64,000 bases of DNA from NCBI GenBank assembly GCA_004558035.1, contig SFEJ01000008.1:1-64000 (forward strand), written 5' to 3'. Shown in pieces: positions 42,317 to 50,953 of this stretch (positions are counted from its first letter, which is position 1; the number at the start of each line of letters is the position of its first letter). Origin of the DNA: Opitutia bacterium. Lineage in GTDB: Bacteria > Verrucomicrobiota > Verrucomicrobiae > Opitutales > UBA953. Both the position numbers and the translations under genes were made by a program. The notes under the pieces were generated by a model. It had not been told where the DNA came from and did no database searches. It saw only the letters and a list, made by a program, of their open reading frames with translations.

Positions 42317-43234
42317 TCATCGAATCCGTTTCGCAACGCACTGAAAATCGCGAAGCGCTTCAAGCTTCTTTCGGCGGTAATTTTCCGCGTCTTTTCTTGT
42401 AACGACTTTCACGCATGAAGACTCAATCTCGTCTTTCCAAAGAAGCGTCTCCGTTGAAGTGAATCGGTATTCGCTCCCGTCAAGAACAGAAACATTATTT
42501 CGCAATCTATGAAAATATCTTCGTCCCGCCCAAAAACGAAAATCGATTCGAAGCCATGTTTCTTTCGAGTGGTTGCAGAGAACCGCATAATCGCGTTCGT
42601 TGAAACCTCCGCCTTCCGAATACGCGTCGTATTGACGCCAGTTCAGTTTTCGAAACTCGCAGAGCGCCGCGATTTCGCCGGGACGCATTTCTTCCCAGCG
42701 GCGAATTTCCTCCGGAAGTCTCTTCGAGATTTCACGGATCTTGCCTCGAAGAATCTTCATCAGCGTCCCGACGCTTTTTTTGCGGTCCTCCTCGCTGAAA
42801 AAACATGAGCTGTCACGAATACACCACGGAAGCGCCTCGGTCAGCTTCGCCCGTTGGTGTTCCCGCACAGCGTCCTCCTTCGTGAACGCGACGATTACCT
42901 TCCCGCGCAGGCTCTCGGAATCAAGGAGCCTGCAATCGAAATCCTGCACGCGAGCGCCGCTCCCGTCGATACAGTACACGGCGACGTGCGCATCGGCGGA
43001 AGCGAGAAATTCCCCGTAATCGGCTTCGGATTTCCCGGGTTCGAACCCCTCCGTATCGACGAAAAGAAAGTCGTCGAATTCGTATTCGCAGAAACCGCGC
43101 GTTTTGGGCTCGGAATGCCCGATCGCGGACTCGAGAACGACGTCGCCGCCCGCGATGGCGCGAATCAGCGACGTCTTTCCGATTCCGGTTTTCCCGCAGA
43201 TCAGAACTCTGATTTTTTGCGATGAAGACGGCAT
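42317..43234 (-). CDS. P-loop GTPase of the TRAFAC class, unknown role
   Basis: 305 residues. G1 GKTGIGKTS (14-22), G3 DTEG (60-63) and G4 TKED (118-121) are intact. The C-terminal third (from about 190) is unlike known GTPase partners, rich in Arg, aromatic and charged residues (HSKETWLRIDFRFWAGRRYF). No transmembrane helices. It starts 8 nt after the stop of the other GTPase. The close pairing suggests they work as a heteromeric pair, as in dynamin-like or septin-like systems. Confidence 0.8.
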   Translation of the reverse strand: MPSSSQKIRVLICGKTGIGKTSLIRAIAGGDVVLESAIGHSEPKTRGFCEYEFDDFLFVDTEGFEPGKSEADYGEFLASADAHVAVYCIDGSGARVQDFDCRLLDSESLRGKVIVAFTKEDAVREHQRAKLTEALPWCIRDSSCFFSEEDRKKSVGTLMKILRGKIREISKRLPEEIRRWEEMRPGEIAALCEFRKLNWRQYDAYSEGGGFNERDYAVLCNHSKETWLRIDFRFWAGRRYFHRLRNNVSVLDGSEYRFTSTETLLWKDEIESSCVKVVTRKDAENYRRKKLEALRDFQCVAKRIR

Positions 43235-43242
43235 GACTGTCT

Positions 43243-44337
43243 TCAGTCCTTCGAATCTTTCGATTTTTTGTAGGAGTCGAGCACGTGTTTGAAATCGTTG
43301 ATGTCGAGTTTCGGGAACTCGACTTTTTCGCCCTTGGCTCTCGCAATCGCCATCTTTTCAAAGATTTCGATGCAGTACCAGCCGACGGCGCCCGTGAGCG
43401 TTCCCGCGACGGCGGCGTTGATGACGGAGCCCAAGCCCGGAATCAGTTTAGAGAGCTGAGACGCCACCATCATTCCGGCAACTCGGGCGAGGAACGGAAA
43501 TACTCCGCACGCCTCAAGCACTTCCTTCGAAAACCCGTAACACAATGCAAGTCCACCAATCATCGAGACCTGCTCCGCGATGATGATGGGCGCGTCCGAT
43601 CCCGGGATGGGAATGGCTCCGGTAGCGGTTGCGGCAGCGGCTCCCGCAACGACAATCACCTTCGCTTTGCCGCGCTTCGCCTTGATGGCTTCGATTTTCT
43701 TTTCGAGATTGACCTTCTGCGCCGAAACGAACGCGTCCTTGTAGGCTTCGGGAAGCATTTTGAGGGTCAGCTCCATCAGCTCGTTGCATCCGACGCTTCC
43801 GCCTTCTTCGTCCGTGGTCTCGACGATTTTTTCGGCGTCGATTCCGTTTTCGATCAGTGTTTTGCGCATCGCCTCGATCTGATTGCCGCGCGCGGAATCC
43901 TTTTTCGTCAGCACGACGATGGTGTTCTTAGTTCCGAAAATTTTCTTAATCAGGCTCAGATCGCAAGGCGTGACGCGCGCGCCGGGGAGAGAAATCGTGT
44001 ACCAGACGATATGGATGTGCTCGTCCACGTTCGGATTCTCCTGTTTTTCCCGGACGAATCTGCGAACGAAATTCAGGAACCCTTCCTCCGTCTGTCCGGC
44101 TTCGAAGCCCTGCGAATCGAAAAGCACGATGTCGCCGTTTTCGTATTTCTTGAAACCATGGGTCTGCGGTTTTCCAGTGCCGATGGCGTCTTCGGGAACG
44201 ATGTCGCTCAGAATCGCTTTCGCAAGCGAGCTCTTTCCCGTGCCCGTGTAGCCGCACAGCACAATGTGCGGACGTTTCAGATTGGCACGGTTTTTCTCAT
44301 ATCCGTCCCAGAATTCTTTTTCTGTATTTTTGTCCAT
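43243..44337 (-). CDS. GTPase with C-terminal DUF697-like membrane region
   Basis: 364 residues. G1 GYTGTGKSS (29-37), G3 DSQG (74-77) and G4 TKKD (144-147) define the N-terminal GTPase. From about 225 there are two to three hydrophobic helices (VIVVAGAAAATATGAIPIPG, then APIIIAEQVSMIGGLALCYG, LGSVINAAVAGTLTGAVGWY) in the pattern of DUF697/YcjF-type domains, which associate with membranes. The Ser in DSQG replaces the usual Thr. It leads the four-gene GTPase/LRAT/EcsC cluster, starting 60 nt after the DUF445 gene. Confidence 0.82.
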   Translation of the reverse strand: MDKNTEKEFWDGYEKNRANLKRPHIVLCGYTGTGKSSLAKAILSDIVPEDAIGTGKPQTHGFKKYENGDIVLFDSQGFEAGQTEEGFLNFVRRFVREKQENPNVDEHIHIVWYTISLPGARVTPCDLSLIKKIFGTKNTIVVLTKKDSARGNQIEAMRKTLIENGIDAEKIVETTDEEGGSVGCNELMELTLKMLPEAYKDAFVSAQKVNLEKKIEAIKAKRGKAKVIVVAGAAAATATGAIPIPGSDAPIIIAEQVSMIGGLALCYGFSKEVLEACGVFPFLARVAGMMVASQLSKLIPGLGSVINAAVAGTLTGAVGWYCIEIFEKMAIARAKGEKVEFPKLDINDFKHVLDSYKKSKDSKD

Positions 44338-44397
44338 GTTGTCTTTGGTTGGTTATTGAACGATTAGTGTAGTTAAAAAACATATACTTTGTGCACG

Positions 44398-45759
44398 TCA
44401 CAGCAGGCATTGGGCGGCGCCGACGAGGGCTCCGAGGACGAAGCCGAGGACCTGGATCGCGCCGAGCTGTTCGGCGGCGACGGCGTCGATCTGTTCCTCG
44501 AAGCGCTCGGGCGGCTGTTCGCGGACGACGGTCGCGACCTGTTCGGCGACGTCGAATTTCGCGATGAGCGCGCGGAGCTGCGGCGAATCGGGCGCGAGGA
44601 ATTTTTCCGCGAGTTCGCGGAGGCGCGGCAGAATCACGTCGCGGCACAGGCGCGGGAACGCGTCCGAGCGTAGAAATTTCTCCAGCGCCTCGGGCACGCG
44701 CCGTGCGAGCGCGTCGTGGACGACGTCGTTGTTTTCGAAATCGAAGCGGCGGATTGCGGCGGAGATTTTTTCGGCGCCCGCGCCGTCGCGCAGCCACGTT
44801 CCCGCGGCGTCGAGCGCGCGGCCGAGAAAGCGCTCGGCGTTGTCGCGGGAAAGCAGGTCGGCGCATTCGCCGGCGAGGTAGTCCGCGAGCGCGTCGGCGA
44901 TCGGCTTCGTCAATTTCCCGACGACCATCTCGATGAGCGACGTGTCGGAAAATTTCTTCAGCAGGTAGTCGCCGATGCCCAGCCCGAGACCGATCCCGCC
45001 TCCGAGCGGACCGCCGCGGGAAAGCACGACCGGCAGCGCGGCGCGCAGCCCGGCGGCCGTTTTTTCGCTGATGATCTTTCCCGCGCGTTCGCGGATCGCG
45101 GCGGCGATTTCCGGCCTGTTCGCGCGGGCGGCGTTCGCGACGAGCTCGGCGAGCGCGCCGGAATTTTCGCGCAGGAGCGGATCGAGCGCGGACGCGAACG
45201 CGGCGGAGACGTTTTCCGGCGAGGCGGCGCGGAAGAGCGCGTCCGCGAGGATTTTCTTGAGCTCGGGCACGAGGCGCAGCTCGTAGTCGTCGCGGCGTTC
45301 GGCGAGGGCGCCGAGCAGCGCGTCGCGCGTTCCCGCGATGAGGGCGTCGGCGTTTTCGTCGAGATAGGCGCGGACGGCGGGGAGCGCCTTCGCGGCGATC
45401 ATCTCGGGCGTAATGAGGTCGTTCGCGACGACTTCGCCGATTTTTTCGCCGAGCTCCGCCTGCTTCTGCGGAATGAGTCCCTGCAGGAAGCCGAAGCGTT
45501 TTCGGACCGGGTGAAAGAGCAGCCGGATCGCGAGCCAGTTCGTCGCGTAGCCGACGGCGCCGGCGAGCAGAATCGTCAGCCCCGCGCCGGCTGCGTCGCC
45601 GAGCGGGAGCGAGTCGGGCGGCAGAAATTTCTGCGCGAGGCTCAGCGCGTAGAGCGCCGCGGCGACGGCGCAGAGGGCGCGGCAGACGATTTCCGCCGCC
45701 GAGAACAGCCGGGCGGAGCGGGAACGCGTCGAATTGAGAGCGAGTTTGAGCAGGCTCAT
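44398..45759 (-). CDS. DUF445 family membrane protein
   Basis: 453 residues. The N-terminal pair of membrane helices contains the family signature LTILLAGAVGYATNWLAIRL followed by LFHPVRKR and GLIPQKQAELGEKIGEVVAN. A long helical extracytoplasmic or cytoplasmic body follows, and a last membrane helix at the C-terminus (IQVLGFVLGALVGAAQCLL). The function of the family is not established. It is 7 nt after the DUF1232 gene. Confidence 0.88.
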   Translation of the reverse strand: MSLLKLALNSTRSRSARLFSAAEIVCRALCAVAAALYALSLAQKFLPPDSLPLGDAAGAGLTILLAGAVGYATNWLAIRLLFHPVRKRFGFLQGLIPQKQAELGEKIGEVVANDLITPEMIAAKALPAVRAYLDENADALIAGTRDALLGALAERRDDYELRLVPELKKILADALFRAASPENVSAAFASALDPLLRENSGALAELVANAARANRPEIAAAIRERAGKIISEKTAAGLRAALPVVLSRGGPLGGGIGLGLGIGDYLLKKFSDTSLIEMVVGKLTKPIADALADYLAGECADLLSRDNAERFLGRALDAAGTWLRDGAGAEKISAAIRRFDFENNDVVHDALARRVPEALEKFLRSDAFPRLCRDVILPRLRELAEKFLAPDSPQLRALIAKFDVAEQVATVVREQPPERFEEQIDAVAAEQLGAIQVLGFVLGALVGAAQCLL

Positions 45760-45766
45760 GGAAATT

Positions 45767-46180
45767 TCACTTCGTTTCCGCGGGTGGGAGGGAGGCGGAG
45801 GCGCGCCACGTCTTATAGGCGGCGATCTGGTCGGCGAAGGTCTTGAGCAGAATGCCGAAGACCGCCACGTCGTCCACGTAGCCGAGGAAGGGAATCACGT
45901 CGGGAATGACGTCGATCGGCGAGAAGAAATAGACGACCGCAAAGACGATCGCGGCGATGAGCGACCACGGCACGTCCGTGTATTTTCCCGCCTTGTAGTC
46001 TTTGAGCATCTGGAAGAGAAGCTTCGCGTTGTCCCACATGTCGCCGAGCTTGGAGCCTTTTTCGTTGAACTCCTCCTCGCGATCCAGGACTTCGTCGAAG
46101 TCTTTTTCGGAGACGTTTTTGCGTCCCGCGTCGAACGCCGCGTTCACGCGGCTCGTATCCGTTTCGTTGAGCTGTTTCAT
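45767..46180 (-). CDS. DUF1232 (YkvA-like) membrane protein
   Basis: 137 residues from the ATG at 46180. The diagnostic core is VPWSLIAAIVFAVVYFFSPI then DVIPDVIPFLGYVDDVAVFG, giving a short membrane hairpin. YkvA-type proteins have no settled function. The upstream in-frame extension reads as spacer. Likely co-transcribed with the DUF445 gene, and possibly with the GTPase cluster further down. Confidence 0.85.
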   Translation of the reverse strand: MKQLNETDTSRVNAAFDAGRKNVSEKDFDEVLDREEEFNEKGSKLGDMWDNAKLLFQMLKDYKAGKYTDVPWSLIAAIVFAVVYFFSPIDVIPDVIPFLGYVDDVAVFGILLKTFADQIAAYKTWRASASLPPAETK

Positions 46181-46305
46181 GATGTTTTGTCTGTTGATTG
46201 GGTTCGTGATTTTGTGACGAGGGGAATTAAATTGAGACAATTTTACCCCCCCCTAAAATGCGTCAAGCAGGAAAAATGCCGATGAAAAAAAGTTTTCGGG
46301 AGCGT

Positions 46306-46787
46306 TCAGCGCGTTTTTTCGAGGCGCGCGCGGAGCGCGGAAGCGCGTTCCCGCAGCAGTTCGGCGGCGCGGAGGGCGCGTTCGGCGTGTTCCATCGTGC
46401 CGCCGTCGAAATCCGACGGGGCGTTCAGCGCGGCGTCGAAGCGCGCTCGCCACGCGTCGCGTTCCCGCGCGTATTCCGCCTCGTCGAAGGCGGGGTCGTT
46501 CTCGACGTCGCATTCGAGCCAGTCGATTTCGGCTTCGGCGAGGCGGAAGATCTCCGCCGCCGCCATCGTCATTTTGAGCTGCGAAAGCGGCTCCGTCTTG
46601 AGGATTTTTTCGAGACGTTCCCGCGCGTGCGCGAAGACGTCGGGGCGTCGTCGCGGCAGGCTGCGGGCGCGTGTTCTCGCGCCTCGGCGGGCGTTCCCGC
46701 GAAGAAGGCGCCGAGCGCGCTTCCGGTGAAGATCGCCGCCGCGCACGCGAGCGCGGGCAGAGAAAGTCTGAAGAGAGTTTTTTTCAT
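46306..46787 (-). pseudogene. Exported helical protein disrupted by a frameshift
   Basis: From the ATG at 46787 the frame encodes a good signal peptide (LFRLSLPALACAAAIFTGSA) and runs to about residue 50, then turns into nonsense. A different frame, open from 46746 to 46306, carries a normal-looking acidic helical protein (DVFAHARERLEKILKTEPLS, DFDGGTMEHAERALRAAELL) with no start of its own. The frames overlap near 46640. One gene broken by an indel is the simplest reading; a sequencing error would restore it. Confidence 0.65.
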
Positions 46788-46796
46788 GAGTCTGAA

Positions 46797-46889
46797 GAGG
46801 AAAGTTTTAAGAGTTCAGGAGTGAAGGAGTTTAGTAGTTGAAGAGTAATTACCTTTTCAACTCCTCAACCTTTTAAACTCCTCGACTTT
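46797..46889 (-). repeat. Diverged inverted-repeat element after the Sel1 gene
   Basis: On the minus strand it starts a few bases after the Sel1-protein TGA: GTCGAGGAGTTTAAAAGGTT then GAGGAGTTGAAAAGG, and the complementary arm CTCTTCAACTACTAAACTCC then TTCACTCCTGAACTCTT. It has the same architecture and position as the GGTTATGAGG elements but a different arm sequence. Confidence 0.55.
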
Positions 46890-46891
46890 TT

Positions 46892-48781
46892 TCAATCTTC
46901 CGGTTCCGGCGGGTTCTTGAGGAGTTCGTCGCACTGCGGGTCGCCGAGCTTCGAGCCGTTGCGCCAGCAGCGGCGCGCCTTTTCGGGGGAACGCGGCAGT
47001 CCGGCGCCGTGCCAGGCGCAGAGCCCGAGAATGCCCCACGCGCCCGCGTCGCCGTTCTTCGTCCCGAGCTTCGCCCAGCGCACCACGGCTTCGGGGTCGC
47101 CGTCGGGGTCGTTCCATTCGCAGCGCGCGAGCTGGAACGCCGCGTCGGCGTCGCCCTCGTCGAAGGCGGCGAGCAGCAGTTCCCGCGCGCGGGAAAATTC
47201 TTCGCGGGTCACGAGCTCGGCGCCCGCGCAGAACCGCGCCGTGGGCTCGCCGAGCTCCGCCGCCTTGAGGAGCCATTCCAGCTCCGCGTCCTCGTCGCGT
47301 TTCGTGCCGAGGCCGACGCGGAAGCAGCGCGCGAGCTCGACCATCGCGTCGGCGTCGCCCTGCTCCGCGCCTTTCTTCGCCCACTTGAAGGCGCGCCTGT
47401 CCGCGGGCTTGCGCCTGCGGTAGATTTGCGCGATCCGGCCGGCGGCGTCCGCGTCGCCGAGCGCGTCCGCGCGTTCGAAATACGCGATCGCGCGCGCCTC
47501 GTCCTCGGGAACGCCGAAGCCTTCGCGGCAGGCGCCGCCGAGCATGTAGGCGCCGACCGCCTCGTCAGCCGCGTCGAGTTCGCGCGCGATTCGGATGAAG
47601 TCCTTCGGGCTTTTTTTCGTGCCGACGCCGTCGCGGTGACAGGCGGCGAGCACGCGCGCGCCGAGCACGGCTCCTCCTTCGTAGGCGGCTTTCGCGAAGG
47701 TGAACGCCTCCGGATCGTCGCGCGCGAAGAGCGCCCGTGCGAGCTCCGAAGCGCCGTTCGCGTCGCCGAGCGCGGCGGAGGCGCGGAAATGGCGTTCCGC
47801 CGCCTTGAAGTCGCCTTGCCCCTGCTCGAAGAGACCGAAGCTCGCGTGCGCGTCGCCGAGCCTCTGAGCGTCTTCGGGGACGGCGAGCTCGATCGCGCGG
47901 TCGAACCAGTAGCGCGCCTCCTCGGGCTTTTCCTCGACGCCTTCGCCGAACGCGTACGAGAGCGCGAGCACGAGCGCAGCGTCGCAGCTCGGCACGGCGC
48001 CGAAGGCCTCGAGCGCGAGCGCGAACGCGCCGGGCTTGCCGCCGGAGTAAAGCGTCCAGGCGAGGGTCGCCTTCGCCGTCGCGGGACCGTCCTGCGCCGC
48101 TTCGCGCAGGAGCGTTTCCGCGAGTTCATCGTCGTCCGTCCGCATCTTCACGAAAGCGTACACGAAGAAAAGCGAGTCGTTCGGAAGCGCCGCCTTCTTC
48201 AGCTCCCTGCGGAGCGCGCGGCAGACGGCGCGCGTTTCCGTCGCGAACGTCTCGGCGTCGAGCTTTCCGGCGACGCGGGCGACGAAGAGCTCGAGGAGCG
48301 GCGAGAGCTTTCCGTAGGCGCGCACGAATTCCGCGTCCGCTTCCGCGCGGCGCTGCAGCTCGAGCGCGGCGCGGGCTTTCTTGAGCGCGTCGGGAGCGTC
48401 TTCTTCGATTTCAAGGAAGATTTTCGCCGCCTCCAGCTGCACCGCGAGCGCGTCCCCGCGGGCGAACGCGGCGGCGAGCAGCTTTTCCGCCTCGTCTTCG
48501 TCGCGCGGCACGCCTTGGCCGTTCGAGAAGAGCGCGGAAAGATTCGTTCCCGCGCGGGCAAATCCCTGCGCGAGAGATTTTTCGTAGAGCCCGCGCGCCT
48601 TGGCGAAATCGACGGGAAAACCGCGGCCGAAATCGTCGTAGAATTCGCCGAGAAAGCACTGCGCCTCGGCGTCGCCGAGCGCGGCCGCCTCGCCGAAGCG
48701 CTCGAAGGCGGTCTTGAAGTCGCGCGCGAAAAAGGCGGTCTTGCCGGCGTCGCGGAGCGTGATGGAATCGGAATTTTTCAT
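46892..48781 (-). CDS. Sel1-repeat protein
   Basis: 629 residues from the ATG at 48781. Many Sel1/TPR-like units (A-x2-LG-x2-Y-x-G-x-G-V) are visible, for example ALGDAEAQCFLGEFYDDFGR, AQGFARAGTNLSALFSNGQG and LGDADAAGRIAQIYRRRKPA. It lacks a signal peptide and is probably cytoplasmic. Such solenoids scaffold protein complexes. The divergent neighbour is an exported aspartic protease, and an inverted-repeat element follows the stop codon. Confidence 0.85.
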   Translation of the reverse strand: MKNSDSITLRDAGKTAFFARDFKTAFERFGEAAALGDAEAQCFLGEFYDDFGRGFPVDFAKARGLYEKSLAQGFARAGTNLSALFSNGQGVPRDEDEAEKLLAAAFARGDALAVQLEAAKIFLEIEEDAPDALKKARAALELQRRAEADAEFVRAYGKLSPLLELFVARVAGKLDAETFATETRAVCRALRRELKKAALPNDSLFFVYAFVKMRTDDDELAETLLREAAQDGPATAKATLAWTLYSGGKPGAFALALEAFGAVPSCDAALVLALSYAFGEGVEEKPEEARYWFDRAIELAVPEDAQRLGDAHASFGLFEQGQGDFKAAERHFRASAALGDANGASELARALFARDDPEAFTFAKAAYEGGAVLGARVLAACHRDGVGTKKSPKDFIRIARELDAADEAVGAYMLGGACREGFGVPEDEARAIAYFERADALGDADAAGRIAQIYRRRKPADRRAFKWAKKGAEQGDADAMVELARCFRVGLGTKRDEDAELEWLLKAAELGEPTARFCAGAELVTREEFSRARELLLAAFDEGDADAAFQLARCEWNDPDGDPEAVVRWAKLGTKNGDAGAWGILGLCAWHGAGLPRSPEKARRCWRNGSKLGDPQCDELLKNPPEPED

Positions 48782-48937
48782 GGTTCGTCGCGGATTGAGA
48801 AATTGAAGTGCGTTTATTTTAGGCGAAAAAAGCGTTCCCGCAAGGGCGCCGATTTGTGGACAAACCGCGCGCGTTTTTCCGCGCGCGCCGCGGAGTTCCT
48901 GTTTGCGAAAGCGGGAACGGCGGGTCAAGCTCGACGC

Positions 48938-49858
48938 ATGAAGATTTTTTCGTGCACGTTTTTTCTCCTCTGCGCGGCGTTCGTTCCCGCGCACGTCCTC
49001 GCCGCCGAGCCGCCCGCGCGCGGGAACGGGAGCGCCGCGTTTTCCGCCGGCGCGATCCCGCTGCTCGGCGAGACGCTCCTCCTCGTCGAGACGACGGTGG
49101 ACGGCGTTCCCGCGAAGCTGCTGCTGGACACGGGCGCCTCGCACACCTCGCTCGACGCCGCGTGGGCGAAGGCGACTTTCCCCGCGATGAAGACGCGCGT
49201 CGTGCCGCTGAAGAGCGACGACGTGTACACCTTCGCGAGTCCGGAAATCGCCCTCGCGCGGATCGGCGAATTCCGGCTCGGCGGCAGACGTTTCACGGAC
49301 GTCGAAATGCCGCTCGCGGACCTTTCGGGGCTGCGCCGCGCCCTGCCGGAGCTGAACGACGTCGTCGGCATTCTCGGCATGAACGCGACGACGCTCGCGC
49401 CCTGCCGCATTTCCTTCGGCGGGCGCCGCATGGAATGGGTCGAGCCGGGCTCGGCGGCGTTCGCGGGCAAGGAGAAATTCCCGGTTCGGCGCACGGCGGG
49501 AACGGACTGCGTGCAGGTGACGCTCCCGCCGCAGAAGCCGGGCGGCTCGGCGGTCTCGGCGCTGATCGACTGCGGCGCCGTGGGCTCGAGCGTTCCCGCG
49601 GATTTCTGGATCGGCGCCGCCGAAGAAAAACGGACCGCGCTCGTGACCACCGCGACGGGAACGCGGAAGGTCGCCGTCGAATTCGGCGTTCCCGCGCCGC
49701 TGAAATTTTCCGAGACGCTCGCCGTGCCCGACGTTTCCCCGCGCCTGATCCGCCCCGGCGAGGCGATGAAGATTCTGCTCGGGCTGGACGTGCTGAACCG
49801 CCTCGAAATCATCTTCGACCTGCGGAACGGCGTCGTCTGGATCGGACGCGACGAATGA
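48938..49858 (+). CDS. Exported retropepsin-like aspartic protease
   Basis: 306 residues with a Sec signal peptide (CTFFLLCAAFVPAHVLAA). The retropepsin signature PAKLLLDTGASHTSLDAAWA contains the catalytic Asp in DTGAS. A second half repeats the pattern with ALIDCGAVGSSVPADFW, where D-C-G-A replaces D-T/S-G, so one lobe may be altered. The closing motif ILLGLDVLNRLEIIFDLRNG matches the flap-end region. Expected in the periplasm; the substrate is unknown. Confidence 0.8.
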   Translation: MKIFSCTFFLLCAAFVPAHVLAAEPPARGNGSAAFSAGAIPLLGETLLLVETTVDGVPAKLLLDTGASHTSLDAAWAKATFPAMKTRVVPLKSDDVYTFASPEIALARIGEFRLGGRRFTDVEMPLADLSGLRRALPELNDVVGILGMNATTLAPCRISFGGRRMEWVEPGSAAFAGKEKFPVRRTAGTDCVQVTLPPQKPGGSAVSALIDCGAVGSSVPADFWIGAAEEKRTALVTTATGTRKVAVEFGVPAPLKFSETLAVPDVSPRLIRPGEAMKILLGLDVLNRLEIIFDLRNGVVWIGRDE

Positions 49859-49947
49859 TTTTTTCGTCGAGGCGAAAATGCCCTTGCCTCCGGCGGGGAC
49901 ATTTGCGAAGCTGTCTTTTCAAGTAAAATTCTCAACAAAGCAAAAAA

Positions 49948-50883
49948 ATGTCTGACGAAAACAATTCATTCGGCTCATTCGTGAAGATTCTCATCGGGAT
50001 CGGTCTCGCCGTTCTGGTTTTCATGAGCTACATGCTCGCGGAACAGCAGGGATGGGTGAACACCAATCTCGCCTCGCGCATTCTCCAGGGCGTCGCGGAC
50101 GGCAAGGCCGCGCGCGCCGAAAAGGCGGAAGCCGCTCCCGCCGCGCCGCGCAAGACCGGGATCGACGACTCCAAGGTCTTCGTCGACGAGACGCCCGCTC
50201 CCGCCGCGCAGCCCGCGCCCGAGCCGGCGAAGCCCGCCGAGCCCGCGACCGCCGCTCCCGCGGAAACGCAGGACGAAAAGCCCGCCGGATCCGACGAAGA
50301 GCCGGCGGCTTCCGACGAATCGGGAGATTCCGACTCCTCCTCCTCCGACGACGGCGACGACAATTCCGCGTCCTCCGACGATTCCGGCGACGACTCCGCC
50401 TCGGACGAAGGCGGCGAATCCGAGCCCGCCCCCGCCGCGGAAAGCGCTCCCGCGAAGCCGAAAAAGCTCGACTACGCGGAAATCGCCCGCAAGAAATCGA
50501 CTTGGCCGAAAGCCGTCCAGATCCGCGTGAAGGGCACGAAGATTCCGCTGCTCAACAACCGCGGCACGGAAATCGGCAAGGTCGAAATTCCCGTGGGCAC
50601 GCGCGTGTTCGTCCGCAAGGTCGGCCCGACGGGCGTTCTCGAAGTCAAGAGCTCGGTGACGGGCCAGGTCTTCGTCGTCCACGCCTCGCGCACGACGTTC
50701 AAGAAACTCTACACGGGCAAGCCGATTTCCGACGGGCTGGTCGCCGCGGGCTCCGCGTCGTCCTCCTCCTCCTCCGCCTCCGACGATTCCGGCGACGACT
50801 CGTCCGGCGATTCCGACGATTCGGGAGATTCCGATTCCTCCTCCGACGATTCCGGCGACGATTTCTTCGACGACGATTTCTGA
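49948..50883 (+). CDS. Membrane-anchored SH3-like protein with Asp/Ser-rich linkers
   Basis: 311 residues. An N-terminal transmembrane anchor (FVKILIGIGLAVLVFMSYML) is followed by Ala/Pro/Glu-rich sequence, an Asp/Ser-rich run near residues 120-155, and a beta-rich domain (about 175-255: RVKGTKIPLLNNRGTEIGKV, TRVFVRKVGPTGVLEVKSS) like bacterial SH3. The tail is a Ser/Asp repeat ending DDFFDDDF. It likely reaches into the periplasm and binds cell-wall material or calcium; that is inference. A motif-based terminator follows. Confidence 0.75.
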   Translation: MSDENNSFGSFVKILIGIGLAVLVFMSYMLAEQQGWVNTNLASRILQGVADGKAARAEKAEAAPAAPRKTGIDDSKVFVDETPAPAAQPAPEPAKPAEPATAAPAETQDEKPAGSDEEPAASDESGDSDSSSSDDGDDNSASSDDSGDDSASDEGGESEPAPAAESAPAKPKKLDYAEIARKKSTWPKAVQIRVKGTKIPLLNNRGTEIGKVEIPVGTRVFVRKVGPTGVLEVKSSVTGQVFVVHASRTTFKKLYTGKPISDGLVAAGSASSSSSSASDDSGDDSSGDSDDSGDSDSSSDDSGDDFFDDDF

Positions 50884-50905
50884 GAAACGCTGCTCGGCAC
50901 CGACG

Positions 50906-50940
50906 AAAAAAAAGCGTTCCCGCGGGAGCGCTTTTTTTGT
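50906..50940 (+). terminator. Terminator built on the iterated motif
   Basis: AAAAAAAAGCGTTCCCGC pairs with GCGGGAGCGCTTTTTTT, one arm an exact motif and the other with a single change. Confidence 0.85.
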
Positions 50941-50953
50941 AGCCTTTTGCGTC

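Noticed and set aside
49948..50883. Frameshifted or chimeric gene because of the Asp/Ser-rich stretches
   Set aside because: The frame is continuous with a terminal stop and terminator; low complexity is a normal linker feature.
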